Assembly: GCA_964017065.1 (NCBI GenBank)
Contig: OZ024792.1
Span: forward strand, 2,165,754-2,229,753
Source: Haliclona indistincta
Taxonomy: Eukaryota > Porifera > Demospongiae > Haplosclerida > Chalinidae
Length of the DNA: 64,000 nucleotides
Direction: 5' to 3'
The stretch's first letter is position 1, and the number at the start of each line of letters is the position of its first letter. Of this stretch, positions 54,512-64,000 are shown piece after piece. The notes under the pieces were generated by a model. It was given only the letters and a program-made list of their open reading frames with translations. It did no database searches and was not told the origin of the DNA. Position numbers and translations under genes: made by a program.

Positions 54512-56245
54512 CTATTGTGCATTCCTTTTTGGTAGAACAAATTTTTTCCGAAAGACAAACAGCATAATGAATTTTCCGAAAAAATTTTGAATCAATTTAT
54601 CCTGAAAGGAGAAACAATCAACAATAAGTTAAGCAGAGAAGTAGCAATACCTGAAAGGCATGGGTTAGGCAACCGTATGTGACATTCTGTATACCAATAG
54701 TAGCAACAGCAGATCGAGCATAGTGATCGGGAAGAGGAGCCCACCATGTTGCCTCACTCATCTTGACCATTGTTGTAGCAACATACAAAGGCTTTACACA
54801 CTACGTAAAAAAATTATGTTCAACACTGTAAAATTTGATTCTCAATTTTTGAACCTGTACGATGATTCCTTTCCTGGAATATTCATATCGTAGAGCCGTT
54901 GAGAAGAATGTAGCAAATGACTTAAGGCACAAACAGATGAATGGTCAGTTGGTCAAGAATATGATCACCTTTGATGAGCAATACACGGTAGAGAAAGGCA
55001 TGGGTCTCATAGAAGAATATGAAGAAACGTTGACAATTATACCACGCCCTCTGAGAGAGAATGATGTACACACAAATGAATAGAGAAATAAATAGCCACA
55101 CCTCTCCACCATCTTGGGTAGCACAAGATGTGTCATCTGTACCATTGACTGACAGTTCAGCTCAATGATGTCACGATGACGCTGAGTGACAGACAGACAG
55201 ATGATCAAACTTAAAATATCAACATTACTCACAGTTACAGGCACATCATCGAAGTAGCTAGATCGCTGTAAAGCCAGTCCCACATTGTTGACTGCAGTAG
55301 TAAGCTAGTAACACATGTCATGATAGTACTGATCATTTCTCACCTAGTACAGCTACATCAAGGTCTGATATTTCAGCTTGTATGTCAGCATACACTGACT
55401 GACCATTACTGAAGTCAACAGGAATCACACGCACCTCACGATTATACTGATCACCTGAAAATAGCATTATTCTAATATCATACCGGCAACAAATCAGTGA
55501 TGCCCGCCTGATGCCCGCATTACAACTCTACCAGCAAAATTGCATAACCTGCACTGCTTTGTTGGTATCAGCGCACTGCTATTAACACAATTCAGTGATA
55601 AAAGTGAGTAATGACGGTTTCTAATCGTTTCTAATCAAGGTGAGACTTAGTCTAATGACCTGTAAGACCCTCTTATCAACACACTACATGTTATCGTTTT
55701 GTTCACATTGAGTTGCCGATAAGAGCGTCCTACAGCTCGCTAGACTAGGTGAGAGTTCGCACCGAAATGAGTTGTTATTTTTTTGTCAGATATGCACATG
55801 TGCTTACGGATGATGCTAGCCACTGCATTCAGCTTCTCCTCTGATCGGCTCATGATGACAACATTGAGACCCTGACGAGCAAGCTGCATGAGTAGAGTAG
55901 TTGGGGCTGGTCATGTGGCTACAGTTCACTCACCTCTAGTGCATATCCACGACCAATACCTTCTGATGCACCAGTTACAACTGTATAGTGTATTGTAGAT
56001 GAGTCAACAGATAATCCTTACTAGTAGACTAGTAACTCACTCGCCCAGTTACCATACTTCTTGAGGTCCACACGAGATATGCCCCATGGAGCAAGCCAGT
56101 AGGCTCGGAAGTCGCTCACTAGTCCCCAAAGATGCCCCGACACTATCTTGAGCAAGTAGCCAGCGCCTATCACAGCAGCCACATTGCGATAGAGAGAGTA
56201 CTGCTCGGACAAGAGCACGTCTACTACGCTTCTCAACTGATCCAT
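54512..56245 (-). CDS. HSD17B12-like dehydrogenase, array copy 3
   Basis: Ten exons (56245-56041, 55980-55934, 55883-55808, 55454-55344, 55291-55233, 55181-55102, 55050-54969, 54920-54855, 54800-54651, 54601-54512) total 966 nt, 321 aa. It has an N-terminal hydrophobic anchor, a TGASEGIG cofactor loop, RSEEKL after the second beta strand, NNVGLAL, SS of the catalytic serine, and YCSSK. The reaction expected from the family is NADPH-dependent reduction of a 3-ketoacyl-CoA in the ER elongase cycle, or of a ketosteroid. It is almost identical to copy 2, apart from the C-terminal exon (RKKFVLPKR) and small intron changes. Confidence 0.88.
55648..55747. mobile_element. TAGTCT MITE in intron of dehydrogenase copy 3
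   Basis: This is the orthologous insertion to 53739-53846 with the same 9-bp flanks (55639-55647, 55748-55756). It was therefore present before copies 2 and 3 separated. Confidence 0.75.
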
Positions 56246-56314
56246 GTTTTTGACGCGTGGGCGAGGCTAACATGTAATTAGTGTATAAATTTTGAAACAT
56301 GTGAAAAAATTAAT

Positions 56315-57750
56315 CTACTTCTGGTCTGTAACTGCAAGATGTCTTATACGAACCAGGGAATGAAACACCGCATAAGTAAACAACCACTTCGGAAATAGAC
56401 TGAAACTCAGACACTGCAAAAATAAAGCATAATCACAAATAATAATTATTACAACTTAACATAAATACGTACCTGCAAGGCGTGAGAGAAGCAGCCTGAT
56501 GTGTGCTGTTGAATACCAATAGTAGCAACAGCTGAGCAGGCAAAATCCTCTGGACTAACGCTCAAATTCGAGCTGGTTGCATGGTAGGCGTGAGTCATTG
56601 TGGTCTTCACTAAAGATGGAACCACTAACTAAAAAAAAGTATAAGACAAATTTTTCATTTTTTAGTAGAGTGAGGTTTGCCTGCACAGTGACTCCTGTGT
56701 TTGAATACTCACGATGAAGAGCAGCTGAGAAATGGTTGACAAACATCTGCAGAGAAGAGAAGATAGCTTGATTGTAGAGACACTGGCTCCCACGATGCTC
56801 GATCACCTTAGAAGCAGAGTATACACTGAGAAGTGGTGTCAAATTCAGGGAAGCATGCGATGATATATTCACTATTACTCCAGTACCCCTGAGCAAAATA
56901 GAATTGAACTATGGAGCTACAGGTCACTGTACCTCTCCACCATCTTGGGTAGCACAAGATGTGTCATCTGTACCATTGACTGACAGTTCAGCTCAATCAT
57001 GTCACGATGACGCTGAGTGACGAAACTGCTGAAAAATTTTACTAGAAATAAATGTACGGCCACCTTTTTAGAGACATTATTGAAGTATTCAGGATATTTT
57101 AGACTGAGTCCCACATTGTTGACTGCAGTAGTAAGCTAGTAACACATGTCATGATAGTACTGGTCATTTCTCACCTAGTACAGCTACATCAAGGTCTGAT
57201 ATTTCAGCTTGTATGTCAGCATACACTGACTGACCATCACTGAAGTCAACAGGAATCACACGCACCTCACGATTATACCGATCACCTGAAAATTCGACAG
57301 TGCACACTGAATATTGTAACAAGTTCACGCATTAACTTACGAATAACACTAGCAACTGAGTTCAATTTCTCCTCAGATCGGCTCAGAATAGCTACATTGA
57401 GTCCCTGACGAGCAAGCTGTCGTCGGTTCAGAACAAGTGTCGATGAGAAGAGGGTGTGGCTAGCTATCACTTACTTCCAGTGCATATCCACGACCAATGC
57501 CTTCAGATGCTCCAGTGACAACTGTTGTACAATAATATAGCACTTGGTTTGTAGTGTTCAACTCACTTGCCCAGCTCCCGTATTTCCTGAGGTTCTTACG
57601 AGACACGCCCCATGGAGCAAGAAAATAGGCACGAAACGCGTTAGCTAGTTCCCACAGGCCTCTTGAGAGTATTCTAAGCAAGTAAACAGCTCCTATGACA
57701 GCAGCCACATTACAATAGAGGGAGAACCACTCAGAGAAGAAAACGTCCAT
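56315..57750 (-). CDS. HSD17B12-like dehydrogenase, array copy 4
   Basis: Ten exons (57750-57567, 57521-57475, 57416-57341, 57285-57175, 57122-57064, 57012-56933, 56888-56807, 56746-56681, 56628-56473, 56413-56315) sum to 960 nt, 319 aa. It is the most diverged member: N-terminal anchor NVAAVIGAVYLLRIL, TGASEGIG, catalytic VNISSHASLN and YSASK, and a C-terminal hydrophobic end (LFPKWLFTYAVF). Exon 8 appears to use a GC donor (CAG|GCAAAC) where copies 2 and 3 have GT. The Ser-Tyr-Lys set separates it from inactive HSDL1-type relatives. It shares a 38-bp gap with ATXN10 on the opposite strand. Confidence 0.88.
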
Positions 57751-57788
57751 GGACGCAACGAGAATGGGAGGGGCTCGGTGCACGTGTT
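57751..57788. promoter_or_regulatory. 38-bp gap between divergent start codons
   Basis: Dehydrogenase copy 4 starts leftward at 57750 and ATXN10 rightward at 57789. The gap ends in CACGTG (57781-57786), and a second CACGTG lies at about 57803-57808 inside ATXN10 exon 1. Leaders must be extremely short or the transcripts must overlap. Confidence 0.7.
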
Positions 57789-60700
57789 ATGATGGAGCCG
57801 ACCACGTGGAATGCTCACTTCAGCGATCTAGAAGAAACTTATCGTGCCGAATTCTCCTCGACTAAATCTACTAGTATTCTAAAAGAATTGATTCAACTAT
57901 CAATAGATGAAGACCTTAGGTACTATAGCAGTGTTTGATGGATCTGTACATTTGTGATGATTTTATAGAAAATCAGTCACTTGTTCTCAGACCAGTATAC
58001 TGAAGAACATACTAACAGACACGACCCGAGCATTGCATCAGCCAGGAAGTTGTGATCATGTCGACAAACAAACTCAGTACGAGCTCCTGTTGCTGAACTG
58101 CCTAAAACTGTTGAGAAACTTGTGTGCAGGAGCCCCTGCCAATCAGCTCGAGATCCTGTAAGAGCAAAAACTGGTGTGCATACCAGTGCGTACGTGTGAT
58201 GTGTTATCAAATATACAATTACACAGTTATGAGAGTTATTCATTGTTAACATTACATGTATGTGCAAATTCAATAGGAAGTTTCTGGAACCAGTTTGTGA
58301 TTTGCTATCTTCTAAAAAAGGTTTCTATTTGTTATTTGTTTGACTTAATTGTAGCATTGTGTCTTTCATACACATGACATCATTTTAAGCATGTTTACCA
58401 GTTTAATTCACTTGCCCAAACATGCATAAAACTGATTACCAACGTCTCTCACTCAATCCTGCTGCTATGTAGTGATATATTACACTGATTTGTTTTGATC
58501 AGCTTGACGTCTATCATTATTTGCTTAATGTTTTGATGTACATGCTTATGCAACGATATCCAAGAGTTGCCAGACAAAACTGAAAATGAGCTACTGAAGT
58601 GCCGATGCAGTCTGAATAGAGATCTGATAAATTACCAACTGTTTTCACTGGATGGGAATGGTTGTTTGCTTATTATTTAGTCTGGATGTTTCAAAACAGC
58701 ATCCTATAGTATAACTTAGTATCAAAGATGTTTTCATGTGAGTTTCACTCTTTTATGTCGTGATATTTGCTGCTACAGAGTATGGAGAGCCATTGCTGAG
58801 GACTGTAGCAGTGCAGTTGCTTGGTAACGTGTGCGTAGGATGTGAAGAAGGACAGCAACAAGTGTGGAGCTTGTGCTATCCTGAGCTCTTATGGTGCGTC
58901 CGATGTCCTCTCGTGTGAAGTGATTATTGATCAGTGATTGTGGCTGTGTACAACATCAAAAAATAATTAAGCAGCTGCTATTGTGCACAAGAATTGTACG
59001 GTCATAGTCAACCTGTAGTACAACATACAAAAAGATTTTTGCAACATGCCAAGAGGCGATATTATTTTGTTGTATTCATTGCACTATTGGAAGTTGTATG
59101 CTCCTTGGAATGATAAGCTCCTAGTTTTACGTCATACATGGCTGAAAATAGCATTCCGGTCAATTGTCATAGCATCTGGAAATTTTCAAATAACTTGTTC
59201 AATCAAAGGTAGTTGAACTTGTAAATGATAATCATTGATTGTACTGTCTAGACGTAGTCACCATTGTTTTGGTTGACAGGTTTACTAGAACAAAGTGACC
59301 AACCAATGGTTGGTCTAAGTAGTAAAAAAGTCAGAAATTGACCTATATTTCAGACCACTGGTCTGTTGTTTTAGTCACGCATTTGTCTCATACCCTGATT
59401 TTTCACAGCACTCTGTTGAATGGAAACAATGCCAATTGTGCTTGCATGGTTCTATACACTTGCATTCTCAAATCTGATAAAAGAAGGTACATGTAGCGAA
59501 GATAAGATTACAACAACACTATTAATAGTCATAACATTCTGCAGAAGTGAATTGATTTGTGGACATAATGGCCGGAACCTCATTGTGCCTATACTTCGTT
59601 GCTTGGTATCAGTTGATCAATTAGAATGGAGGTAAACCCATTATCCTCCTGTGTTTACATGGCTATTGTTGTGTGCATCATGGCAATGGCAGTTACCTCG
59701 TCATGGAAACACTGTTACTGAATACACCTTTATCACAGCTATACGCTCTCATTGAGAACAATCCATGTGAAAGGTACTGGTTGGCAAATTCCCAAAGCAC
59801 ACACTTCCGCCCACTGTAAATTAAAGCTCATGCAATGTGTAGTGCAGACGAGATTAAACTGGTTTAGTTACCTAATCACTGTACAAGCCATTTTTTCTTT
59901 TTTCTCCGACATAACCTACATGTTATGATGCCATTTTCTTACAGACTGATACTGTTCAAGCTTCTTGCTGATAGTAAGTGCTGATAACATAATTCAAAAG
60001 TAGTGTCAAAAGTTGTTGAGTCTGTATTGTAATACATTTTGTGCTGTGTTTGATTACGTTCAGCGTGTGACGATGAAGATGATACACTGCTATCTGGAAT
60101 CCTGTCTGATCAAGCTAACCTGCGTTACTTGCAAGACCAGTTCGTCCAGCACTGTACCAAGTACCTGTCATGTGATCGAGGTCTCAGAGAACTGCTTCAT
60201 CGTGATGGCAGACTACCCGAACAACAGCCAGAATACACCGTACAGGTATCTCATTATTTTCCATCCTCATTATTATTGCTCGTACTTAGGGTATGGTCTT
60301 TTTGTTGAAGATACTATCTGAGACATCTTGTCGTATGGTCTACTTGCAAACTCTGCAACAACAGTCAGACTTAATTAGTCTAGTGAAAGCACTGGGTAAT
60401 TTTAACACGATATAACTCGTACATTCGTGATTATCTACTTGTTTGTGTGCTCTAGAAGTTCTCAGTGATCTGTCAATGATGGACGGTAGTCTTACCTCAG
60501 GCAAGAGCAGGACACATTTGAGAGACTATGTTGACGGGAGTGATAAAGTGAAGGAGCATCTACTGTTTGGAGTGAAGAGGAATCTCATAAAACTAATCGG
60601 AAATTTGTGCTACAAAAGTAGGCGGTGCCAGGATAAGGTATCGAGTCTATCAACACTTATTATTTTTGTAATCCTAAGTGTATCTGTAGGTCAGAGAGCT

Positions 60701-60998
60701 GGAGGTTATACCATTGATTCTAAACCAATGCAGTCTAGACATGCTCAATCCATGTATCCACGATACTTTTGCTAGTCAGAATAATCGTACTAAACTTTCT
60801 CTTAACAAGTTAGTAGATATCACACAGTGGTCGATATGGACCATTCGTAACCTTTGTGAGGAAAACCCTGATAATCAGGCTGTTATTGCTAAATTAGAAC
60901 AGAGAGGAGTTGCTAATTCTGACGTGCTGAAGGAGATGGGCAGTGAAGTTGTGGTTGGAGATGATGGACGCTTGAAGGTTCGACCGACAAAGCAGTAG
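57789..60998 (+). CDS. ATXN10: Ataxin-10
   Basis: Twelve exons (57789-57919, 57969-58157, 58277-58320, 58779-58893, 59409-59486, 59545-59631, 59693-59773, 59945-59973, 60064-60245, 60311-60395, 60456-60637, 60690-60998) total 1512 nt, 503 aa; the human protein is 475 aa. The armadillo-like helical repeats show in NCLKLLRNLCAGAPANQ and VAVQLLGNVCVGCEEGQQQVW. The diagnostic C-terminal domain begins RNLIKLIGNLCYKSRRCQD and contains IPLILNQCSLDMLNP, QWSIWTIRNLCEENPDNQ and the terminal DGRLKVRP. Ataxin-10 is a cytoplasmic/basal-body scaffold linked to cytokinesis, cilia and neuronal survival. A 15-20 aa insertion (NNRTKLSLNK) sits just before the QWSIW segment. The pentanucleotide-repeat intron of the human disease is not relevant here. 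Confidence 0.88.
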
Positions 60999-61206
60999 AG
61001 TATTCTCTTGTGGTGTATATCAGAAACTATTGTTTTGTATTGAGAATTTCAGTTTGAACATTCCAAACAGAGATTATTGCTTTAGTAATATTATTCATGA
61101 CAGGATAAACAAACAAATATTGCCAGTCATGCATATAAAAATAATTGCACCTGTGAAATGTTTTTTTATGATAAGTACTTTGTTCGTCCTTTACTCTCCT
61201 CTGCCT
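60999..61206. other. Convergent 3-prime gap, ATXN10 and Wnt
   Basis: About 200 bp of AT-rich DNA between the ATXN10 stop and the Wnt stop; it must hold both poly(A) sites. No other feature seen. Confidence 0.5.
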
Positions 61207-62768
61207 TCAATTTACACAGTAATATTTTTCGATCACATCTGTACATATGTCACAGATGATGTCACAGCACCACTGGAATCGACAGTTGCAGTAGTATGAA
61301 CCAACTGTTCGCTGATGTCTGAATTGTTGTCCGCAGCATATATCCTCGCACACTGGTGTTTCTTTGAACAATGGGGAAGCTTGCAAAGTAGCCAGTAGAT
61401 TGCGTGGAACACATTCACGTCCATATGTGTAGTGACGATCACGGATACAATAGTTGACGGAGCTTTTAATGTAGACTAGATGGCTTGCTCTTGGTGTCAT
61501 GCTGTGTGGTGTTTCACTTCTTAAGAGGGGTGGTCCGATGCTTCGATGCTCAACAGAGACTCTAACTGCACTGTTGTGTTGGACCTTTAAAACATGGCTG
61601 ATTTCCCTCATTGGAGAGATTACTCGCCAACAAGTCTTCATAGAACAAGAGCCTGATACCCCGTGACACTTGCAGACAGTCTTCATTGTGTCTTCCACAA
61701 CCTGTAGAAAAATCATGCAATAGTTCATTACTTGATGGACCAAACTCTATACTTAGTTGCCATGCACTATTTTAGCTAACTGGCTGTGATTGCTAACTAA
61801 CTTTGCAGGTGTGCACTGGGCGGTGCTCAATTATACTAATGTGATAAGAATTTTTATGCATAACAAAAATTTTTGGAGTTGTCCTGAGAGACTGTAGCTA
61901 GTCAGTCATGCACCGTTCAACACCCACTCACTTTTCTTCCCACATTGTTGTTATGGAGATTCACTGTTGCCAGGTCTTTTTCTTTTTCTGTCTTATTTTC
62001 GTAACCTTCTCTTTCTCTTGCATCCAAAAAATCTCTGGCAAAGCGCACACCATATTCAACATTGTCGCTGCAGCCTCCCCATGTTGCTCCATCTGATGTT
62101 TTCTGACCGTTCAGTCGATTGTCACAGGTGCATCCATTGATCCTTCCTTCACTGCATGCAGCTGTAATTGCATGAACAGCTGTGGCTGAAGTCAGTGCAT
62201 GGACAAAGGCATGCTCTTTGGTAGCTGTATATAAATGAAAAAAATCAATTATGATTATACTTTGCATACACGAGTTATGTACAATTGCAATGTGCACTGT
62301 ACCTCTTTTGAGATCTCTGGAGGTGTCTCCGAAGAATGGGGGCACGCTACCACTGCAGTTCCACCGTTCGTTTTTGAACTGGTAGTGACATTCACTGTTG
62401 AAAACCGATACAGAGCTCTGCAGCACGCCCATGGACTGCGGTGATTCTACGCACACATCTCGTTGCTTGCTATTCAGATTCGGGGCAATGCGGCATATTT
62501 GCTCTGCCGTGAAAGTAGACCCTCCATCCACTGAAAAAGACGCGAGGAGCCTGCACAGGAGAAGAGCAGAGTAATCAGATTATTGGCGCGGTAATTTGAA
62601 GACCGCATAATTCGCGATAACAAGCGCGAACTCTCCTTACAAGCATTACACAATCAGTACTATCCTGCGAAAAACTAACATGTTAGCACTCCCTAGCTCT
62701 TGAGAGTAAACCACGCGAGACAGGATCAGTACCGTGCTGCAGAGGAGAGGCAGCACTAGTCGTGACAT
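61207..62768 (-). CDS. Wnt family secreted ligand
   Basis: Four exons (62768-62680, 62550-62303, 62224-61932, 61701-61207) sum to 1125 nt, 374 aa, normal for Wnt. The signal peptide is MSRLVLPLLCSTVLILSRVV. Family landmarks are QICRIAPNLNSKQRDVC, HYQFKNERWNCS, the KEHAFVHALTSATAVHAITAAC helix, CDNRLNG, WGGCSDNVEYGVRFARDFLDARE, and the porcupine-acylated serine in CKCHGVSGSCSMKTCW. The C-terminal cysteine-rich domain follows (YCIRDRHYTYGRECVP, CEDICCGQQFRHQRT, CNCRFQWCCDIICDIC). It is secreted and signals through Frizzled/LRP. N-x-S/T sites (NCS, NKT) are present. The subfamily cannot be assigned by eye, and early-animal Wnts often fall outside bilaterian groups. Only four exons, with short introns. 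Confidence 0.93.
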
Positions 62769-63735
62769 TGCAACCAGAATAGAGCCTGCTGTCTGTCACT
62801 GTAGACTGCAGCGCAAACTAGCATGCTATATAAACTGCTTCACGCCACATCACATAGTGCTTGTTGTGGCGTTGAAACAAATTTGCATTCAAATTAGCTC
62901 GTTTTGATCGATAACATAATGTATGTACCTACATGTATGTATATTTTATTCAGTGAATAGAACATCAAATCTATCACTTCCTTAGCAATTCACATACATG
63001 CTCTTACAATACAAGATTCTGTATTCATGCAATGTTGTACATCAGTGTAATAATAAATCATTAATAGCTGCAACACTACAGCTAGTATCGCGCTAACTCA
63101 CCACAAAATAAAAATCCAGGATCCCTTCGAGTAGATGAATAAATTCCATAGCTTCATCTTCATCATTGTATGTTCTGCAACTTCGTTTTCACTGCGGATC
63201 AGTCAAGAACTCCGTGCATATGATATACTGAGCTAGTCGCTACGCTTCGATAAGCAGACTGCACTGATGACTACTCCTTAGGGAAGGCAGTTTTATAAAC
63301 AGGTCCTGGCAGCAACTCGTGAATAATGACCCAAGTCTGCAAGCTGCATGCCAACATGAAAGGCAGCAGCCAAGAGGGTGTAGTCAAAACCCGCACAAGT
63401 TACTTTGTTTTGGTGTTGCTACATGTATTTATATAGCAATCAAGAATACAAGACTACGTGCGTTGCACTTGGAAATGTCATTGTCTGCAGCATGCATGCG
63501 GATGTCCAGGGTTTGAGGGGGTTTGGTGTAATTTGAGCTCAAGCATCATAACTCAGTTGTACGATGCCTTGCACCTTGTGTAAACTGGTACATGTATGAT
63601 TGCAACACGACACGTAAAACTTGGATGTTGAAAGAAGTCCTTAAATTCAAAGCATTCTTCTAATGAGAATTGCAAGCGTTTGAGTTCGAGTAGATGCTCG
63701 AATTTTGCGAGTACTCACTCGAGACGAGATAAAAC
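62769..63735. other. Wnt upstream region and intergenic
   Basis: About 970 bp with no coding exon recognised. TATATAA-like words occur at about 62827 (upstream of Wnt). The region lies between two divergent genes and is the likely regulatory space of the Wnt gene. Confidence 0.45.
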
Positions 63736-63924
63736 ATGGCTGAATTTCGAAACATATCAAAAGCGATAGCACTGGTGACTGGCGGTGCATCGGGACTAGG
63801 TCGTGCCACTGCTGCACGTCTAGCGAGGCAAGGTGCCTCGGTGGTAATTGCAGATCTACCTAGTAGTCGTGGAGAGGAAGTTGCTAAAGAGATGGGCAGT
63901 AACGCAACCTTCGTGCCCACTGAC
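63736..63924 (+). CDS. HSD17B10: HSD17B10-type dehydrogenase, first exon (partial)
   Basis: 63 codons are visible before a GTGCGT donor at 63925; the gene continues beyond the window. MAEFRNISKAIALVTGGASG gives the SDR cofactor loop TGGASGLG, followed by ATAARLARQGASVVIADLPS and FVPTDV. The ADLPS after the second strand and the following aspartate fit NAD-binding type-2 3-hydroxyacyl-CoA dehydrogenase (HSD17B10), a mitochondrial beta-oxidation enzyme and RNase P subunit. It is unrelated in origin to the HSD17B12-like array, apart from the SDR fold. Confidence 0.8.
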
Positions 63925-64000
63925 GTGCGTCTCTACTTCACCTCTCCTCACTCTTGCATTGTTTTGTTTTGTCTGTCACCTATTAAAGACAGACCATAGT

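Overview
The window is eukaryotic nuclear DNA, almost certainly from an early-branching animal. I favour a demosponge because of a very compact layout (most introns about 45-60 bp with GT-AG ends, and divergent genes only 38 and 150 bp apart) combined with animal genes: a Wnt ligand, ataxin-10, an SH2 adaptor, and Ig/fibronectin-III receptors. The phylum is inferred from style and gene content; no marker was compared. All gene models were joined by hand from exon ORFs and splice sites. Summed coding length is a multiple of three in every model called intact.

0-41 kb is an accessory, heavily rearranged region. It carries segmental copies of two gene families, all on the minus strand. The first is a type I receptor: signal peptide, two N-terminal modules of which one is Ig-like, five fibronectin type III domains, a membrane segment and a short tyrosine-bearing tail. 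Copy C (15110-18512, 912 aa) is intact. Copy B is broken by a 2-nt insertion and a mobile-element insertion, copy D by a 10-nt deletion and loss of its membrane-proximal tail, and copy A and a further fragment are relics. The second is a half-size ABCA transporter: one full gene (33816-41394, 24 exons, 1034 aa) and at least five decayed copies. Between them lie minisatellites seeded from an ABCA exon and a family of fold-back elements ending in a hairpin. There are also several nested terminal-inverted-repeat elements whose target-site duplications can be read directly.

41.4-64 kb is mostly single-copy housekeeping and developmental sequence. In order it holds a NUDT16-type Nudix hydrolase (+), a coiled-coil PSP-rich protein with a decayed tandem copy (+), and an SH2 adaptor (-). 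These are followed by a four-gene tandem array of HSD17B12-like short-chain dehydrogenases (-), ATXN10 (+), a Wnt gene (-), and the first exon of an HSD17B10-type dehydrogenase (+) running off the right edge. ABCA/NUDT16 and dehydrogenase-4/ATXN10 are head-to-head pairs whose short shared promoters contain CACGTG.

Most worth following up are the receptor family with candidate SH2-docking tail motifs, the hairpin-tailed fold-back element family with three recognisable empty or near-empty sites, and the triple-nested transposon at 12171-13565.
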